A DNA stretch of 64,000 nucleotides. Source: Leptodontidium sp. MPI-SDFR-AT-0119. Taxonomy: Eukaryota; Ascomycota; Leotiomycetes; Helotiales; Leptodontidiaceae. A program made the position numbers and the translations under genes. Numbering within the stretch: the first letter of the stretch is position 1; every line of letters begins with the position of its first letter. The notes under the pieces are model-generated. The model was not told the DNA's origin, ran no database searches, and worked only from the letters and a program-made list of their open reading frames with translations. Below, piece after piece: positions 11,491 through 23,214 of the stretch. The stretch covers positions 1,798,001 through 1,862,000 of the forward strand of contig JAHLEZ010000013.1 in assembly GCA_020726505.1 (NCBI GenBank). Direction: 5' to 3'.

Positions 11491-12337
11491 ATGGCCAGCA
11501 CCGTCCCGACTCGCGTTTTTGCTGGTGCAACCATTCCCGACACCCCGCTTATCACCAAAGCGCTGGAATACACCCGAGCTCACTCCACCGACTTCGCCTT
11601 CAATCATGTCCAGCGCTCCATGGTCTTCGGCTTCATCATGGCAGCGAAGATCCCCAGCCTTGCTGACCGTGATCTGGAAGTCCACGCCATCGGAGCCCTG
11701 ATGCACGACATTGGCTGGGATCCGACTGGCGAGTTGATCTCCAAGGATAAGCGTTTCGAGGTGGATGGCGCGGATGCCGCGCGCAACTTTCTGCGCAAGG
11801 AGGCCCCTGACTGGGACAAGCATCGACTGCAGTAAGAAATAAAAAATTTCCAGCAGTTTGGTTCAGTTCGGCTCGCAAGTATTGCACAGATGGGGAAAAG
11901 CTGCAGTCAGCCTGGAAGCAGTTTATGAGTACTAGTACTGGTATGGAATGCTGACTGTTCATGTCTGTAGGCTGGTTTGGGATGCTATTGCTCTTCATAC
12001 GACCGGCACTATTGTTTTCCACAAGGAGGCTGAAGTCCAAGCAGTTGCCTATGGGATCTGGGCCGATTTCCAAGGCCCTGATCGCATTGAAGGCAATCTG
12101 TTGACTTGGGACGAATATAACGTCGTGGTTGCGGAGCTACCCCGCCTCAATCTTATGAAGGGTCTGAAGGGTCTGATGTGCCACTTCTGCGAGACGAAGC
12201 CAGCTACCACTATTGACAATACAGTAGGCGAGTGGGGAGACAAGTTCGTGAAGGGATATGATCGGAATGGAAAGTTGACTTGTGATTTGCTGCTCACTTG
12301 TGACTTGGATGGGAAGACTCTTTTGGAAGACCCATAG
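11491..12337 (+). CDS. HD-domain protein, cyanamide hydratase-like
   Basis: Exons 11491-11831 and 11971-12337 give 235 aa. The intron is 139 bp, starts GTAAGA and ends CTGTAG. The HD metal-binding superfamily signature is visible: His39 in FNHVQRSMVFG, the tandem His72-Asp73 in GALMHDIGWD, and His123 in AIALHTTG, followed by an all-helical C-terminal half (FQGPDRIEG, MKGLKGLMCHFCETKP). The arrangement and length match fungal HD proteins annotated as cyanamide hydratase/DDI2-3-like. Known members hydrate cyanamide to urea with Zn or Fe, but many are uncharacterised, so the substrate is unproven. The gene is divergent from the neighbouring LaeA-like methyltransferase. The stop is followed by convergent remnant DNA on the other strand. 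Confidence 0.8.
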
Positions 12338-12433
12338 GTTATGGGAATGGGTCAGAAGATCTTGAGATGTCAAATGGGAAGTCACAAATGCTCAGAGCTT
12401 ATATACTTGGTGTCACTCGAATTCCAGGGCTTT

Positions 12434-13060
12434 TTATGTTTCTTTAATACACTCAATGGGATTCGTCATGCGCAACCTAGCCAAACCTTCAGAATCCTCG
12501 AATATCTTGCCGTCAACTAACTTCCTCCATTCAGCTAGATCAGTTCCCTTGACAACATCTTCCTAGTCATTCAGCACCTTCAAAGCCTCCTCACATTTAG
12601 CCCTGATATCAACATAAACATCATTTCCTAGCGGAAGTCGAAACGGAACTGACCCCCTCAGCAAAACCTCCCCCCGCACCACATGCAAAACAAACCCAAC
12701 GAGTTCAAGAATATCTCCAGGCCGATTCTGATCCTCTTTTTCTAACCCCTCATTTCTTATCCCGAGTAATCTGCATAGTCTGAAATACTGGTCCCAACAG
12801 TCTTCATGTTCTTCTTTGACAGCAACTCAGCCCAGTTGTGAATCGGCTAGGCTAGACAAAGAGGGACTTGACTGAGTTGACTCTAAATAAGAGACTTCTT
12901 ACTGTCGGTTTCCACTTTCCAAACATCATAGTAAACAACGCTGAAGGGGTGAAAGATGTGTAATCCTCTACCCACCTTCAAGGGCAAACTTGGACCCTCT
13001 ATGAACAAATTGGCTCCCCGAGCTTGAGCTCGAAAGAGAACGTTATTATGATCTGTACAA
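12434..13060 (-). pseudogene. Decayed gene of unknown family with an in-frame TAG
   Basis: Two coding blocks on the minus strand join in frame across a plausible 89 bp intron (12814-12902, GTAAGA...AAG). The upstream block encodes a conserved-looking segment containing LFIEGPSLPLKVGRGLHIFH and VVYYDVWKVETD. The downstream block contains CWDQYFRLCRLLGIRNEGLE and VPFRLPLGNDVYVDIRAK, then a TAG at 12563-12565, then 42 more sensible codons (WRKLVDGKIFEDSEGLARLR) to a TAA at 12434-12436. The protein-like composition on both sides of the TAG suggests a recent nonsense mutation. The 5' end is unclear; an ATG near 13155 begins a possible short exon that does not join in phase. I do not recognise the family. 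Confidence 0.5.
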
Positions 13061-14000
13061 TTCGACACGTACCTGGTAGAATCGTATTCAGAAGAGGGGA
13101 GATGCTGGTAGAATTAGGTCATATGTTCTGTACCTGAAGAGGTTCGCGCCCATAATATGTAGAAATTTTTCTTTTTATATAGAAATGCACAGTATGTCTA
13201 GACCTCATGCCGGCCTCTCATCCCATGAAGCTACCCATTTCTCTCAATTACCGTTAACAAACCGATCTGCACTTTGTAAATAGATTTCTTGTGAGTCACG
13301 CCGTTTTTCTGGATGAATGTTCGCTCAGCCTCCGCTCCAATGCCCGCTCACGTGTTAGCTCACACTTTCTCAACTCGAGCCAATGGAATCGCATCAGGAA
13401 CAGCCGGGAGACAGCCTCACCGCCTCATACACCCCCTAAAAATATACAACCAATGAACCTTTACCACCAACTCAATGCACGAATAGTGCATTGGGCAAAA
13501 GAACCACTCACATCGAAATATCGCCATCACGTGATAGTGAGATGAACAAGCTCCACTCCCGAAGTCTCCGGAATCTCACCCTTTCACGAGCAGACAACAA
13601 AGCATCATCTACTAATCGAAAGGTAAAACATTATCCACGTGAGGTCTCAACGTCATCAAAAGCCGGATTTCCGCGACTTCGGTAGGTAATCATAAGTGAA
13701 CCCGACGAGAGTTCTGACGAGATGATATCATACTTCTAGGGTCCAGCTCAAGAGCCCATACATGATATATCCCCCATCCGCATTCCGCTATTTTTCTTTG
13801 GAAGTGAAGCTTGTTCTACACATCTTGGTCAACAGCCTGGCATTTGATAAAGACCTTCTTGGTATTTGCCTCGCTTAACATTTGTTTGTACCCTTCGTTC
13901 CTCTGCCGAGAATCCAAGAACCTCTAAACAACGACCCCGGAGCCGTGAAAACAACGTATGAGCGTACTAGGAGAAGCAATACACACATTCACAGTCCGAC
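13061..14000. other. Intergenic spacer
   Basis: Nothing firm is seen. Short ORFs at 13291-13545 and 13491-13685 lack any recognisable domain. The last 150 bases presumably contain the promoter of the next small gene. Confidence 0.5.
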
Positions 14001-14582
14001 ATGTCTTCCAATCTTGACAACAGTCGCCGCTTCACAGCCACTTGGCAGCCAACGCCGACATACAAATCCTCTACTTGGGCAAATGCCTGTCTCTGGGGAG
14101 AGCAAGCTCCAATCCATCCACCGTTCAGATTCACAGACCAGAGTCTCATTCCAGTAATCATTCGGATCCCCCGATCTGAAGTAGACAGTAGTATCCGGTA
14201 GGTCACACTTTCAACCTTAAGGGTCGGTGTGAAAGCTCACGTGCTGACGCATTGTTTCGGCAGTTCAAAGAAAACCAGCAGAGGGCTGGTGGGACTACTG
14301 AGAGGGACTCATACCTCTAAGTCAGCATCGGATATCACAGTCATACGCATGCCAAGAAGTGAATACTTGAGATATTTCGCTCGTGACAAGAACAACAAGT
14401 ACATCGGAACCGAGCCAGAGAGGAGATGGACTGAGCAGGATCTGGAGGAAGAGTTTGGAGTGTACCAAGATCTACCGCCGCCGCATTGGGAAATGAAGGA
14501 GTCGGATGGACGTGTTTTCATGGAGGAAAGTCATGTGTGGGGAGAGAAAGAGGAATTCAGATCCTCGCATGTCACCTTGTAG
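14001..14582 (+). CDS. Small conserved-looking hypothetical protein, two exons
   Basis: Exons 14001-14197 and 14264-14582 join in phase to give 171 aa. The intron (66 bp) starts GTAGGT, has a GCTGAC branch site and ends CAG. The N-terminus is Trp/Pro-containing (FTATWQPTPTYKSSTWANAC), the middle is basic, and the C-terminal half is charged with protein-like character (ITVIRMPRSEYLRYFARDKN, RRWTEQDLEEEFGVYQDLPP). There is no signal peptide or membrane segment. I do not recognise the family and assign no function. Good splice signals and codon-like composition across the junction are the case for a real gene. Confidence 0.55.
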
Positions 14583-15842
14583 TAACATTTCGGTTTTTTA
14601 TGTTGCCAATACTATGTACTCAAAGAAATTCCTTTTGAAGAGGTGTTATCTGAGTTGGAAGCAGAGAATGCATCCATACTCTCGTCAACTTTACATCATC
14701 CAGCCTTCTCATCAACAGCGTTCTTGAGCCTTGACTCTGCACTCCTTGTTACTAAAATTGGGACGTGAACCCACCCCCACCCCCCTTTTCTTGTTTTAGA
14801 TGATTCCCAAGGAGTCCAGTTGTAGTAATTGTAAACTCAGGGAGGGACGTCGGAGAAGAAACCCAAGCATTGTGGTAAGGCTGAAAAAGCCCCTGACAAA
14901 GGAAGATGTTGAGATTGCAAAAGCTGGATTAAAAAGCGAATGCGAAAATTTCCTGTCCACATAAAGAAAGATACGAAGGCTGGGAATTTCAAATACCTCT
15001 CCAGCTTATATCAGGAAACATCTGCGTGCCGAAAGGCTGAAGTGGGAGGCGCCGTCAGCAGTATTTTGGAAGTGACGCTCCACAACAATCGTATCTGAGA
15101 CATTTCTCGGAAGATAATCCAGCTAGGCCAGCATCCATCTCCGTTTCAGCAGAAACTACCAAGGTCAAACAAGAACAAAGCAAGAAAACAATCCCCAAAA
15201 TAGGTGACATACGATAACGGACTCCTGGAAAAGTATGCCATCGCTACATTTCCAAGCGATTTTCTATTTTCAAAACAAAACACAAGCGATTATAAATCAG
15301 TCTTGTCTCTCTCCTCAGGCTCTCAATATCTAGGCTGCTCTCTATGTCGTCTCTACAGCCAATAAATGCTCGGATTGTGCGGTGCGGGTGGCTGCTGACA
15401 CTAGCCACGATGCAGAGGTACGGAGGTACCGACCTGGTGCCTGGATGCATATCTGACTGAGGCACTCCCTCACCACCTCCAAACCTCCCCTGCCTCCGTG
15501 CATGGTTAATTTTACCCCACCACTGAGTGTAACCATCATTTGGGCTGCCATGTGTGTGAGAACCTTAAAGCAATTACTGTGTTTTGATTTGATGTTGGCT
15601 CGTCAGGTTTCAAGTATGTTGTTTGACGTAAATTCCGCCACAGGCTGTTGTCTCTAGACAGCTGTATGAAGTACTAAGTCATGGACTGATGACTCGATGA
15701 GTGAGAAGCTGAAATGGAAATCTCAAATGCATCTCAGGGAAACAGTCGCTATTCAGGGATCAAATAACAGCCATAACAAAAAGTTGCAGATGCGTCAAAG
15801 TAGATACGCTCGTAGGCAGGAAGAATTCCCACGAGGCTCCCT

Positions 15843-15890
15843 GAGAAATAGGATGAGAAATAGGATGAGAAATAGGATGAGAAATAGGAG
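15843..15890 (+). repeat. 12-bp tandem repeat, four copies
   Basis: Four head-to-tail copies of GAGAAATAGGAT, the last ending in G instead of T. The unit encodes Arg-Asn-Arg-Met in a short ORF that I do not regard as a gene. Confidence 0.95.
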
Positions 15891-16495
15891 AAGACTTTGA
15901 CCTACCTCAGGATTCTTGGGCAGTGAACTTGAGCCATACTAGAAATAACAACGAAACGGCACTGACCATTGGCCAAAAGTACGGCAACAAGATCATTCCT
16001 CTGACAATAAAACCAGTGTCAACAAGATGGACTGCTGTGTTGGTATTCCTCCCCGTCCAAGCCTCGGCCCATGATTCATCCATCGCTGTGTGCGGTCCAC
16101 TGGGACCTGACTCCGGTCAGCCTCAGACGTCAATGTCCCCGTTAGAGGTCCAGACAAGCAGTCGAAAGCAAGAAATCTGTAGGACCCAGCCCTAAGGAAT
16201 TACAAGCGCCCGTCCTCTAGAACGTTATCTTACGCATTCGCTATCCACAGGACATGAGAACCACCACCTGCAAGGCTGATTCTGGGACGGAAAGCCTCGT
16301 GGTCTGGCTTTGCCTAGCGAGATGCGAGAGCGACTCCAGGCGCGGCAATGGTGTTTGACCAAACCTACTGTCCTGGATTTCTCACTCTCACCCGCCTCGC
16401 CTCATCCCCCACCGCCACCACAGCCAGGAGTCAGAGCCGGTAAGCGAGTGAGCAAATAAGCAACACACACGTCCAAACCAAAACAGCTCGCTCAG

Positions 16496-16523
16496 GTCAA
16501 AGTCAAAGTCAAAGTCAAAGTCA
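16496..16523 (+). repeat. (GTCAAA)n microsatellite
   Basis: Four complete GTCAAA units plus GTCA, in the spacer upstream of the first Zn2Cys6 regulator. Confidence 0.95.
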
Positions 16524-16936
16524 TATTGTACGAGCCAAGTCGATTTTCTCGATGCCTTGGTCTGCGCACCAAATGCACTATGCTGTTGCCTGAGTCGTTT
16601 CCCCAAAAGTTGATCGATCTTCGAGATGCACCACGCCGTGGGTTTTCGCTGATGTAAGACACCAAAATAGTCAAGGGTCCCGCTTGAAGGTTGATGTTTG
16701 CGCAACCCGCATCTGATTGGTCGAGGTATACGATTTTCGGAAGGACCAGGTATAGCCTCACATGCGCTCGAAGATGGCGTTCGAGTCCTGGAATGCTTTG
16801 AAACACATATATTAGACGCAGGAATACACTTGGATATTCGTTTGTGGGGACATGTCAGTACTCACTTCCTATTTCCTGTTTTGCACATAGATATTTCCTA
16901 CTTTTCGGTGTGTTGATTTGATTTGTCGATCTTCCG

Positions 16937-18890
16937 ATGCGTACCAAAATGAACTCACCGACCCCCCAGAACCCGACGGGTCCCAAGAAACCCAGAGCAT
17001 CAAAGCCGAAAGTGAAGTCAGGATGTAGAACATGCAAGTGAGTTTCATTGGTTGAGCTTTACGAGCCCGCAGCCACAAGACAGCTTTCCCCTGCCGCTTG
17101 CAGTCAAGCTAGACGGGACCCTATCCTGTCATGGCTGTCTTTCAAAAAGATTCGTGGGCAAAACGGATGATTAGACTGACTTGTGAACCTCTAGAGCTCG
17201 CCGTGTGAAATGCGACGAAAAGAAACCCGCTTGCGACAGATGTTCGAACTTTGGGCGTGTGTGTGGCGGCTACCCCTCTGCGGATGACACTCCACCTCCG
17301 AAGGACCCAAGTCCTCCGGTGATTCGAAAGCTCTTGTCGAAGCCCGTACAGACCGCACCATCATCGACACCTTCGCCTGCCCAAGTTATTGCGTTTTCTC
17401 CTCCTCCACCACCCAACCAATTTCCACCGTCATTACCTCCAGGCGTGACATTCCGGGATGACAGGTGCTACCAGTATTTTTGTCACTTTCGAGATGTGAC
17501 CTCCTTTCAACTCTCGAGCGGTTTCGATCCAAGCCTATGGCGATCATTAGTCCTGCAAGCATGCGATACCTTTCCGATCCAAACGCTTGTCGTTGCAACC
17601 GCAGCCCTGAGCATCTTTGTGAATGGGGCACCCCATCAGACAAGTGAAGTACATCTGGAATATGCTTTGCAGAAGTATGGCGAGGCCCTAAAAGGCATCA
17701 GGGAGATGGTTGCAGCTGGGCAGGACTCAACGAGAATTGCCCTTATTAGCGCACTCCTGATCTTCTGCTTCGAAAGTCTTCATGGCGATCTTGGTCGGGC
17801 GATGACGCATATACAGAGCGCCATTGACATGATAATGAAGCAACTCTCGTCTTTACCACAGCCGCATTATTTCTCACGAGTAGGAGGAACAGGGCAGCAA
17901 TCGAATGCAACAGTCGACGATGAACTTCTTGCGGCCTTTATGCGACTTGATCGACCATCGCTTGCGTTGATGAGCAGACAGAAGGGATATCCACCGCTAC
18001 CAGCAAACCGGATCTTCACGATGCTCTTCTCGGCAGAGCAGCTCGACATCCCTGGGAGCTTTGCAACCATTTCTGAAGCGAGATCATACTTGGAGGACAT
18101 ACAATGGAGGATTCTGTCGAACAACCATGCTCCAGATACAATTTCGGCACTTTGGGACGACAGCGAAGTCCAGTCGGTGTTTCCAGATATTGAATCTGTC
18201 CCCTGGCAACTTCAGCAATGGTTTCAAGCAACTGACATTGTGGGAACGTCATCATACTTGAGCTATCGACTAGGACAGTGGCATGATGCATTCCAGCCGA
18301 TGTTGAACTATGCCACAAGTCCCGCCGGAGATTCGATGTTTGTTGCGGCATCGATATTGCATGTCCAGGCAATGGTCACTGACCTGACTATTACTGGATT
18401 TCCCTCGCACTCTCCGTCGCATGCCCGAACTGATTCGTTCTCGAGCACCCGTTCATCATCAATGTCCGAACGGCAGTCTTCTTTCTCCATGGCTGGTCCA
18501 TCAGCACTGACTGTTCCGGATGCAAGTTTCTTCCAACGGCGTTCGTCATCGGGGCGCTCTTCGCCAGCTCTAAACGCCGAAAATTTGACGCCATTTCCAA
18601 CTGTCCATGCGATTCTTAACTTCTGCCGAAGGCTCATGTTCCATCCAGGGTTCTTGAGGGGATTTGTTTTCGACGCTGGGGTCATACCACCGCTCCTGAA
18701 GATAGTACTCTTGTGCCCAGAACGCATGTTGAGGAGAGAGGCGATCGAAGTCCTGAAATCAATGGCACCAAGACGGGAAGGTATGTGGGACAGTAGGGTC
18801 TGCGCTGAAGCTGGCGAGAAGTGCATGGCGATGGAAGATTCAACTCAAGGACTGGACGCCATCGACCCTTTCCTCCTTGACAGAATGTGA
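16937..18890 (+). CDS. Zn2Cys6 fungal transcription factor 1 of 3
   Basis: A nuclear DNA-binding regulator. Exons 16937-17037 and 17195-18890 give 598 aa. The zinc cluster is CX2CX6CX6CX2CX6C with Cys30, 33, 40, 47, 50 and 57, preceded by a basic stretch. The intron falls in phase 2 inside the Lys codon right after the second Cys. A Pro-rich linker leads to a fungal-specific regulatory domain with YQYFCHFRDVTSFQLSSGFD, the YGEALKGIREMV helix and LLIFCFESLHGDLGRAMTHI. A Ser-rich insert lies near residues 395-455. Two weaker relatives follow at 23.2 and 26.9 kb with the same intron position. The target genes are unknown. Met5 (16949) is an alternative start. Confidence 0.9.
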
Positions 18891-21074
18891 GAGTTGGAAA
18901 GAAGGATGGCTTCTCCTTGATGGGTTTCAACGACATTTGGCATATCTGATTTGGGCGTGGATTTTTGGGTAGATCTAGATACTTGCATTTGTATTTGAGC
19001 AGCGGGAACACTTGACTGGATCAAGGCAGCGTAACAACATAGAAGAAGGAAGAGGGACGACAAGATGTCTGTAAAGTCTGCAAGACTTGGGATCTGAGAA
19101 AACAGGCTGGTACTGACTCTTCATAATCAAATAAACAAATTTTAAAGCCGAGATAGCTTGAAGCACTTGCTACCCTCATTACTGTTGAAATAATAAGAAT
19201 GCTATCGCGCGCAGTTCAAGGAAGATAGGAGGAGGAACTCTATGAGGAGGCTCGCAGCAATGTGAGAGCAGCCAACTCTCCGCCTCGACTTCGGTATACG
19301 CCTTCGGCTCTGGGGCGTGTTGTGCATCTCTACAACGAAACCGTACGGTGTCTGACAAGCACTTCCATTGCCAGGCTCCTGATATCATCATTGCGCCCAG
19401 TCATGACTTGCCAGTATCACCATGTAGCCATCGAAGAACGCAGTGAGCCCTTGTGCCACCCCCATAATGACGAGCTCCCACCCGAACGTCTCCCCCGCCG
19501 GCCCAAATGTCTGCCATCGTTGGTTGGATCCACTGCAACTTTCCCCATCATCCAGAAGCCCAATTGCCTTGTGTAATCGGCGTGCGACGTCATGATCTTG
19601 GAATCCTGGGGTTGGATGCTGGTTGCATCAAGCTGCACAGCGGGAAGGACAAGGTGAAGGTGCATCGGCAGCTGGCAGACTGGGGATTGAGGGTATTCGG
19701 AGTTGACTCAATTGTTTGCAGACGATGGCGGAGTAGTGGAGGTGTTAGAGGGAGAGCGTGGATTGTTTGATGTTGGTCATTGAGGTTCCAAGTTTATGGT
19801 GGTCGAATTTGGGTCGTGGTTCGTAGTCGTATTAGGAAGCGAGCGAGATCCCCCTGGATAAGAGCACGGCCAAATGTCTGTCTCCAACAACAAGCCAAGA
19901 ATAAATTTCTTTCGTCTACACTTCTTACCATCTTCCTTTTCTTTTTTTCGTGCCTTCTCTTCAAGTCTTCATCCCCTTGGTAATGTGTCTTTTCTTTCCT
20001 ACGTCATAATTATTTGCTCTATTGGAGGCTCTAGAACTACGGTGATATCACAAGTGGATGCAAAATATCTTCATCTCTTGTATCGACTCTCTACCAGCGT
20101 AGAGACGACACCAGAACCGACGCAACTCAGTCCGGGACTATCTTTTTGCGATTGCTTTCTTTATCTTTAGAGTACCGAGGAGCGAGTACTTGAACAGACT
20201 CGAGAGCAGACTTGTGCTTCTTGTGGCCTGCTCTGCCATCGCAGGAGATAACACAATCTCGATTTGGATATCCGTGATGCAAATCTTCCTACTACCACTT
20301 GCTACTACTCTTTCCTGTATATCCCGCAAAGAGGCAAGTTGGGATGATCCCACCTTAAGGACTTGAAGGTCGAGAAGCAATTTAAAGTTCCATCCCTGGT
20401 TCTCGCATGACTTCATCCGATTTTGAAACCACCATCTGCATTTTCCCGTTTTTCCTGCAGCCATTCGGGGTTGAGCCACCACATGCACCTCTTGATAGGA
20501 CGATAACAGGGCAACGACCGTGAGCGCATATCGCCGGTTCGTCCGGTCTGATATCTGGCCACCTGTGCGGCTCCCGATATCAATGGCGCCTTTAGTGTGC
20601 GGGAAAAACCAGCCTGCCGCAGATCGTTATACCTGTTGTGGGCATAGTACGCCCCATAGTTCAAGCTTAACTGCATCGTTGAGATACATCCTCGAGACAG
20701 TTTCATGATCGACAGGAGACGGTGGAACTTCCAGTATGCATCTGCCGATTTTGTTTGTTGAGATTGGTCTATCTCAACCATGCAATGGCTATCACTAGCT
20801 GGAACTAGGCATGTGAAAATCAAGATGCCGATGGAACATTGGAGACTCTGATGGTGTTATGGACCACGACCGAGTTGGTATCAACAGATACCCATCAATG
20901 GTGTGCAAAGGATTTTCTAGTGCAAACTATATCGAGATTTGAGTTGAGGTCCCATAAGATCCCCAGGTCCCCCAGGATCCCCAACTCTCCTCTTCTTCTC
21001 ACCCCTTCGCCTCCGTTGCATCAAGCATCAATCCTGCGAGTTCCCCTCCTTCAGAACACTCAACTCATACAGTC
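18891..21074. other. Intergenic, 2.2 kb
   Basis: No gene is supported; overlapping short ORFs on both strands show no domain. The CT/CCCC-rich stretch just before 21075 looks like the leader of the secreted-protein gene. Confidence 0.5.
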
Positions 21075-21958
21075 ATGTATCTTCCACTCTTTATCCTTGG
21101 TTTCCTCGGAGCCAGTTCTCTCGCTAGCCCTATCCTCACAGAGACTGGAGAGCTCACAGAATCGCCCGCAGTCCTATTGTAAGTTGTATCTAGGGTTATT
21201 CCGATATACTGCCAATTCGTTGTCTATGTACTGACCGTTGATTCTTCCAGGGGTCGGGAACCTCACCTCCCAAAATGGCCACACAACCCTCCGGTCTGCA
21301 AAACCAAGACCGTTTACGGCCCTTACACTCTCAAGGCCCCCGTCCTCGGCTTTGGCCGATCTGAGGAATACTATGCCGAGAAGATCTCCGATATCTTGGT
21401 CGTCACAGGTCACGGCAAAGATGGTGAACCTCTCGACAGCGACAACAAGGGCGGTGACGGTCATGACTTCGTGGTTACGAAGTGCATCACTTACAGCTGG
21501 ACAACTTCCACTTGGTACCACACTATTCCTGGTCACCACCACCCAACGTGAGTCTATATCCTTATTCGTATCCTAGTTTCAGTAACTCGCATTTCATTCC
21601 AGCGGAGTTAATATACCAGGTGGATGTGGGTGGACTGGGTAGAGTCCCGGTCATCACGGGTTCTCGTTGCCGATATCTATCCACTCCCCGGCTATTCGGC
21701 GCCGCACTGTGCAGCAGCAGTGTCTGACCAACTGTCCATTCAAAGACTCCTGAACTGTTCTCTCTCGTACCAACGTTCAATAAGAAGATCGGAGAATGCG
21801 TTGTGAGCAGAGACTAATGTGATGACAGGAGCTGTGCCACAACCAAGACGGTGCATCGTGGTCACCCAGGCTTCCCGACAGACCTCCCCATCTTGCCAAA
21901 GCCAATTCCTCACTTGGGCTGGCCTGGCATTCCCATCCCTACCAAGAAGTCATGGTAG
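21075..21958 (+). CDS. Putative secreted protein of unknown family
   Basis: My model uses exons 21075-21178, 21251-21547, 21603-21638 and 21829-21958, all in phase, giving 188 aa. The N-terminus MYLPLFILGFLGASSLASP is a typical signal peptide, with cleavage probably after Ala17. The mature part is polar with Cys51, Cys113, Cys142 and Cys149, a Gly/Asp stretch (SDNKGGDGHDF), and a Pro-rich tail (DLPILPKPIPHLGWPGIPIP). Introns 1 and 2 have good GTAAGT/GTGAGT donors. The third (190 bp, GTAGAG donor) is the weakest part and might hide another exon; an open frame across 21640-21770 would be the candidate. No enzyme motif is visible. A cell-wall or effector-like role is possible but only inferred from secretion and cysteine content. 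Confidence 0.55.
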
Positions 21959-23214
21959 AGGATCAAGAGTGTTTCAATTTGGCAAGGGCTTACAGGATTG
22001 GAGTAAGGATTGGTATATCTAGACGGAATGGGCTAGGTGTAGAACACCTTTATTGAATTCGAGAACACACTTCGTTGTATTTGGTTGTTGCTGTTCTCTT
22101 CTGAGATTTCTTTTCAACGTGCAGATATTTGGTGTCGTCAGCACTGGTCTGGTGGCTCATCATCCCCGCGCCCCTTCATCAGCTTACACAGCCGGTGCGC
22201 GGCGTCAATAAGATTCCATCTATGAACACATATTTTTTGGCGTCTATTTTCCAATCTCACGCGTGAAACGCTGTGCATGTAGACTGACAATGATTCATAT
22301 TGTGTCACTCCCTTCTCGGCTTCCTTGCGGAGGCCGTTGTAAGCCTTAAGTCCGTGACTGCGCAAATTGTTGGGAGGTGGAAGCAGTCTTTCGCCAAGCA
22401 CGATCTATGTATTAGCGGAATCTTCAGAGTAAAACTTGCATATACAGTAGATAGATCAGGAGGAGCACAGGTAGTCCTGTGTCCATGTTTCATGACAACG
22501 AAAAAGATGTCGCTTCCCGTCAACGTCAACCAAGGGCACTCAAGTGGTTGCCCATTGCTGACATGTCGGAATCAAACAATCTCCGCTAGGTCGGCTCGCG
22601 GGTGTGGATTCGTGGCCGGAATGGGCAAAGACCGTAAGCTCAAGTATTTGCGTCGGGCCACTAGACGGGATTGGATCTCGAATGATAGAAGCTTGTTAGA
22701 AGAATGGAACTTTTTGAATTCTGCAGTCTATCTCAAGTGGTGGTTCATCGATCAGGTGCATGCCATATTCTGTCAACATCACAAAGCAAAACACCATCAC
22801 TGCTCATCTGCGTCTCTGACTTTTACCTCTACTAGAAGATCTCGTCAAGGATAAACTCGACTGATTCCACATCAGAACGCAGCCTGCAGCGCCCACTCTC
22901 ATATCTCCACGGCGGTTGGGATGACGCTTACAGGCAGGGGATTCAGATCGGCTCACGGCAAACATTACCTGCGCTCCGTCTTTGCAGTTCGGCAGGCGCT
23001 TACATTCAAGGCCTGGCTCTCACCCAGTGCCCTTAAATATTGAAGAGGGAGGTCCATGCCAAGACGGCTCCGCTCTCGTAAGGTGACAGTTGGCTGGGAC
23101 TCATAAGACGTTTACTTGGACTCCTGAAACCTTCTTTTGGAACAGCACAACCATCGCCCTAATCGCCCCCACTGACTACACATCAACAATCCAAGACCCC
23201 GAATTGTGCCCAAG
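21959..23214. other. Intergenic, 1.25 kb
   Basis: Nothing supported. A 184-codon ORF at 22300-22854 has no recognisable features and begins inside the 3' flank. The last 100 bases (ending caagATG) are presumably leader of the next regulator. Confidence 0.5.

Larger units (their letters stand above)
14583..16936. other. Intergenic, 2.35 kb
   Basis: No gene is supported. It contains a 12-bp tandem repeat (15843-15890), a hexamer microsatellite (16496-16523), and a C-rich patch at 14770-14790. The last few hundred bases are presumably upstream sequence of the Zn2Cys6 regulator. Confidence 0.5.

Noticed and set aside
11120..11701. 193-codon ORF overlapping the start of the HD-domain gene
   Set aside because: Covers the leader and then runs out of frame through a well-supported exon.
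22300..22854. 184-codon ORF between the secreted-protein gene and regulator 2
   Set aside because: No motif, no plausible homology, no splice partners; composition looks like chance.
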